From positions 1 through 7,067 of the forward strand of contig JAYROM010000033.1 of NCBI GenBank assembly GCA_041911695.1: 7,067 nucleotides of DNA, written 5' to 3'. The stretch's first letter is position 1. Every line of letters starts with the position of its first letter. Source of the DNA: Pseudaeromonas sp041911695 (lineage in GTDB: Bacteria > Pseudomonadota > Gammaproteobacteria > Enterobacterales > Aeromonadaceae). The translations under genes and the position numbers were made by a program. The notes under the pieces were generated by a model. The model was not told where the DNA came from. It ran no database searches and was given only the letters and a program-made list of their open reading frames with translations. Shown here piece by piece: positions 5,551 through 7,067 of the stretch.

Positions 5551-6357
5551 CTACCAAAGCCAGGTTGCGAGGATCTCCCCGCCGAGCTGTTGCCAAGCCA
5601 GCAAGAGTATATATCCGCCTAACTCCACCATTTGCTGGCACCCACCCAGGCAGTCACCGGTATAGCCGCCGATTTGACGGATAAACAGCTGACGTGCGAT
5701 CCGACGAATCAGGACGGTACTCGCCAGTAATGTTAATGCGGCCCAGGGGGAGAGAAGTGTGAAGGGGAGCAGACCCGTGACCAGTAGTACCAGACAATCG
5801 CTGCGCGTCTGGTTATTGGCCAGCGGCTTTGACTTGCCATCCAGGTCACGGACATAGGGGGTATCAAACAACAAAGAGGCGGCCATCGCCCGGGACCAGG
5901 TATGCAAGACCAGCATACTGACCCACAACGCCAGCAATTGATGACTGCCTAACGCCAGTTGGCTTTGCCATTTAAGCAAGAGCGCCAGCAACAAGGCGCA
6001 GGCACCATAGGTACCTAACCGGGAGTCTTTCATGATGGTCAGCTTGCGCTCGACATCCATGCCGCCACCCAGTCCATCGGCCATATCGGCCAGGCCATCC
6101 TCATGAAAGGCGCCAGTCAGACAGAGCGAACCTAATAATCCGAGCAGTAACGCGACGGGTAGCGGCAACCATAGGCAAAGAAACCAGCACCAGGCTGCAG
6201 TCAGCGTACCGACGATCATGCCTACCACGGCGAAGTAAGGACTGGCGTGGTTCAATCGTTGCGGACTGAACGGGGTACTCGCCGGGATAGGAATTCGGGT
6301 AAAAAACGCCAGTGCCAAACAAAAGCACCAGTACTGTTCGCGTAGCCAGTTGATCAA
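5551..6357 (-). CDS. cobS: Adenosylcobinamide-GDP ribazoletransferase (cobalamin synthase)
   Basis: Integral membrane enzyme that joins adenosylcobinamide-GDP with alpha-ribazole (or its 5'-phosphate) in the last condensation of cobalamin synthesis. The 268-residue protein is very hydrophobic, with several membrane segments (for example around 41-63, 65-81, 119-128, 140-152, 189-216 and 246-256). It carries the CobS signatures: the acidic GAFHEDGLADMADG (82-95, metal binding), TIMKDSRLGTYG (107-118) and GGYTGDCLGG (230-239). Length is close to the usual family length. The start is an unusual TTG (6355-6357) overlapping the cobT stop as TTGA. An excellent AGGAG (complement of 6365-6369) lies 7 nt before it, inside the last codons of cobT, and no ATG occurs before the first hydrophobic segment. 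This arrangement implies translational coupling with cobT. It is complete and apparently functional. Confidence 0.96.
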   Translation of the reverse strand: MINWLREQYWCFCLALAFFTRIPIPASTPFSPQRLNHASPYFAVVGMIVGTLTAAWCWFLCLWLPLPVALLLGLLGSLCLTGAFHEDGLADMADGLGGGMDVERKLTIMKDSRLGTYGACALLLALLLKWQSQLALGSHQLLALWVSMLVLHTWSRAMAASLLFDTPYVRDLDGKSKPLANNQTRSDCLVLLVTGLLPFTLLSPWAALTLLASTVLIRRIARQLFIRQIGGYTGDCLGGCQQMVELGGYILLLAWQQLGGEILATWLW

Positions 6358-7067
6358 ACAGTCACTCCTGCTTCTTCAAAACTGGCCATCTCGTTGTAAA
6401 ACACGCAGGCGGCTTGCAATAGCGGTAGGGCCAACGCGGCGCCGGTTCCTTCACCCAAACGCAGGTCAAGATCGAGCAGCGGGCGCGCACGTAACGCTTC
6501 GAGCATCATACCGTGACCTGACTCTGCTGAACCGTGGGCAAAGACCATGTACTCTCGGCTGGCCGGGGCAATACGGGTCGCCAGCAGTGCCGCCGCAGTG
6601 ACAATGAAGCCATCAACCAGCAGGGTCATCCCCGCCTCAGCGCCCGCCAGCAGTGCTCCGGTAATTTGAGCAATTTCAAAGCCGCCCAGTTCAGCCAGTA
6701 ATGCGACCGGATCCTTTTGTTTGCCACCACGGGCAACGGCTGCAGAGACCAGTGCCAGTTTACGGGCAAATTGGGCGTCATCGATCCCGGTACCGCGACC
6801 GACACACGCCGCAACCGGCAAACCGGTCAGCGCGGCCAGCAGTGCGGCCGCAGGGGTGGTATTCCCGATCCCCATTTCGCCACAGGCCAGCAGGTTGCAA
6901 CCGTTACTGGCCAATTTGCGCACCAGATTGGCACCCCATTCCAGGCCTTGTTCAGCGGTGTCGCGAGACATCGCCGGCTCGACCGAGATATCGCCGGTGA
7001 CGCATCCCAAACGCTGCTGAATGACGTCCGGGTGGTCGACTGGCTCGAGGATCCCGGCATCGACCAC
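6354..7067 (-). CDS. cobT: Nicotinate-nucleotide--dimethylbenzimidazole phosphoribosyltransferase, 5' end missing
   Basis: Moves phosphoribose from nicotinate mononucleotide to the lower-ligand base (classically 5,6-dimethylbenzimidazole), making alpha-ribazole 5'-phosphate. The visible 237 residues are the C-terminal two thirds; about 110-120 residues lie beyond the right edge, and the first visible codon is internal. Seen motifs are GEMGIGNTTPAAA (63-75), GRGTGIDD (90-97), LGGFEIA (117-123), FAHGSAESGH (176-185) and RLGEGTGA (203-210), whose Glu206 matches the catalytic glutamate (Glu317 in Salmonella CobT). The reading frame is open to the edge, and the gene ends in a TGA that overlaps cobS by 4 nt. 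It is the first visible gene of the cob run; its promoter, any cobalamin riboswitch and possibly cobU would lie to the right of the window. The base actually used cannot be read from the sequence. Confidence 0.96.
   Translation of the reverse strand: MVDAGILEPVDHPDVIQQRLGCVTGDISVEPAMSRDTAEQGLEWGANLVRKLASNGCNLLACGEMGIGNTTPAAALLAALTGLPVAACVGRGTGIDDAQFARKLALVSAAVARGGKQKDPVALLAELGGFEIAQITGALLAGAEAGMTLLVDGFIVTAAALLATRIAPASREYMVFAHGSAESGHGMMLEALRARPLLDLDLRLGEGTGAALALPLLQAACVFYNEMASFEEAGVTV

Overview
The window comes from a gammaproteobacterial chromosome. Phosphoglycerate mutase, uridine phosphorylase and the corrinoid adenosyltransferase all resemble their Escherichia coli counterparts closely along their whole length. 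Base composition is moderately GC-rich by eye. The set fits Enterobacterales or Aeromonadales-type relatives, but the genus cannot be fixed from sequence reading alone. No mobile element, CRISPR array, tRNA or rRNA was found.

Layout, left to right. (1) Positions 1-1020: gpmA on the minus strand, with a hairpin after its stop and an essentially perfect Fur box just upstream of its start. (2) Positions 961-2044: udp (uridine phosphorylase) on the minus strand. It ends at a clear intrinsic terminator, so udp and gpmA are separate transcription units. (3) Positions 2045-2740: a small minus-strand gene for an exported, cysteine-containing DUF4124 protein. It is divergent from the next gene across a 231-bp intergenic region with a weak candidate promoter in each direction. 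(4) Positions 2741-3286: a plus-strand Nudix hydrolase, the only rightward gene, converging on the next gene with 6 bp between stops. (5) Positions 3293-7067: a minus-strand run read from right to left as cobT (5' end cut by the window edge), cobS, cobC, cobO and a patatin-like hydrolase.

The cob genes form the late, nucleotide-loop and adenosylation part of cobalamin synthesis and salvage. CobT activates the lower-ligand base, CobS joins alpha-ribazole to the activated corrinoid at the membrane, CobC is the expected phosphatase, and CobO/BtuR puts the adenosyl group on cobalt. The kinase/guanylyltransferase CobU, and any cobalamin riboswitch, would lie outside the window if present.

The least expected feature is the patatin-like protein, related to E. 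coli YjjU. Its GTG start overlaps the cobO stop by 4 nt, so a predicted lipid hydrolase is translationally tied to a B12 gene. Other points worth a second look are mutually exclusive hairpins in the cobC-cobO gap, the Fur box and a second inverted repeat at gpmA, and the repeated use of GTG/TTG starts. Most of the window is ordinary core metabolism, and I do not see convincing evidence for a wholly new system.
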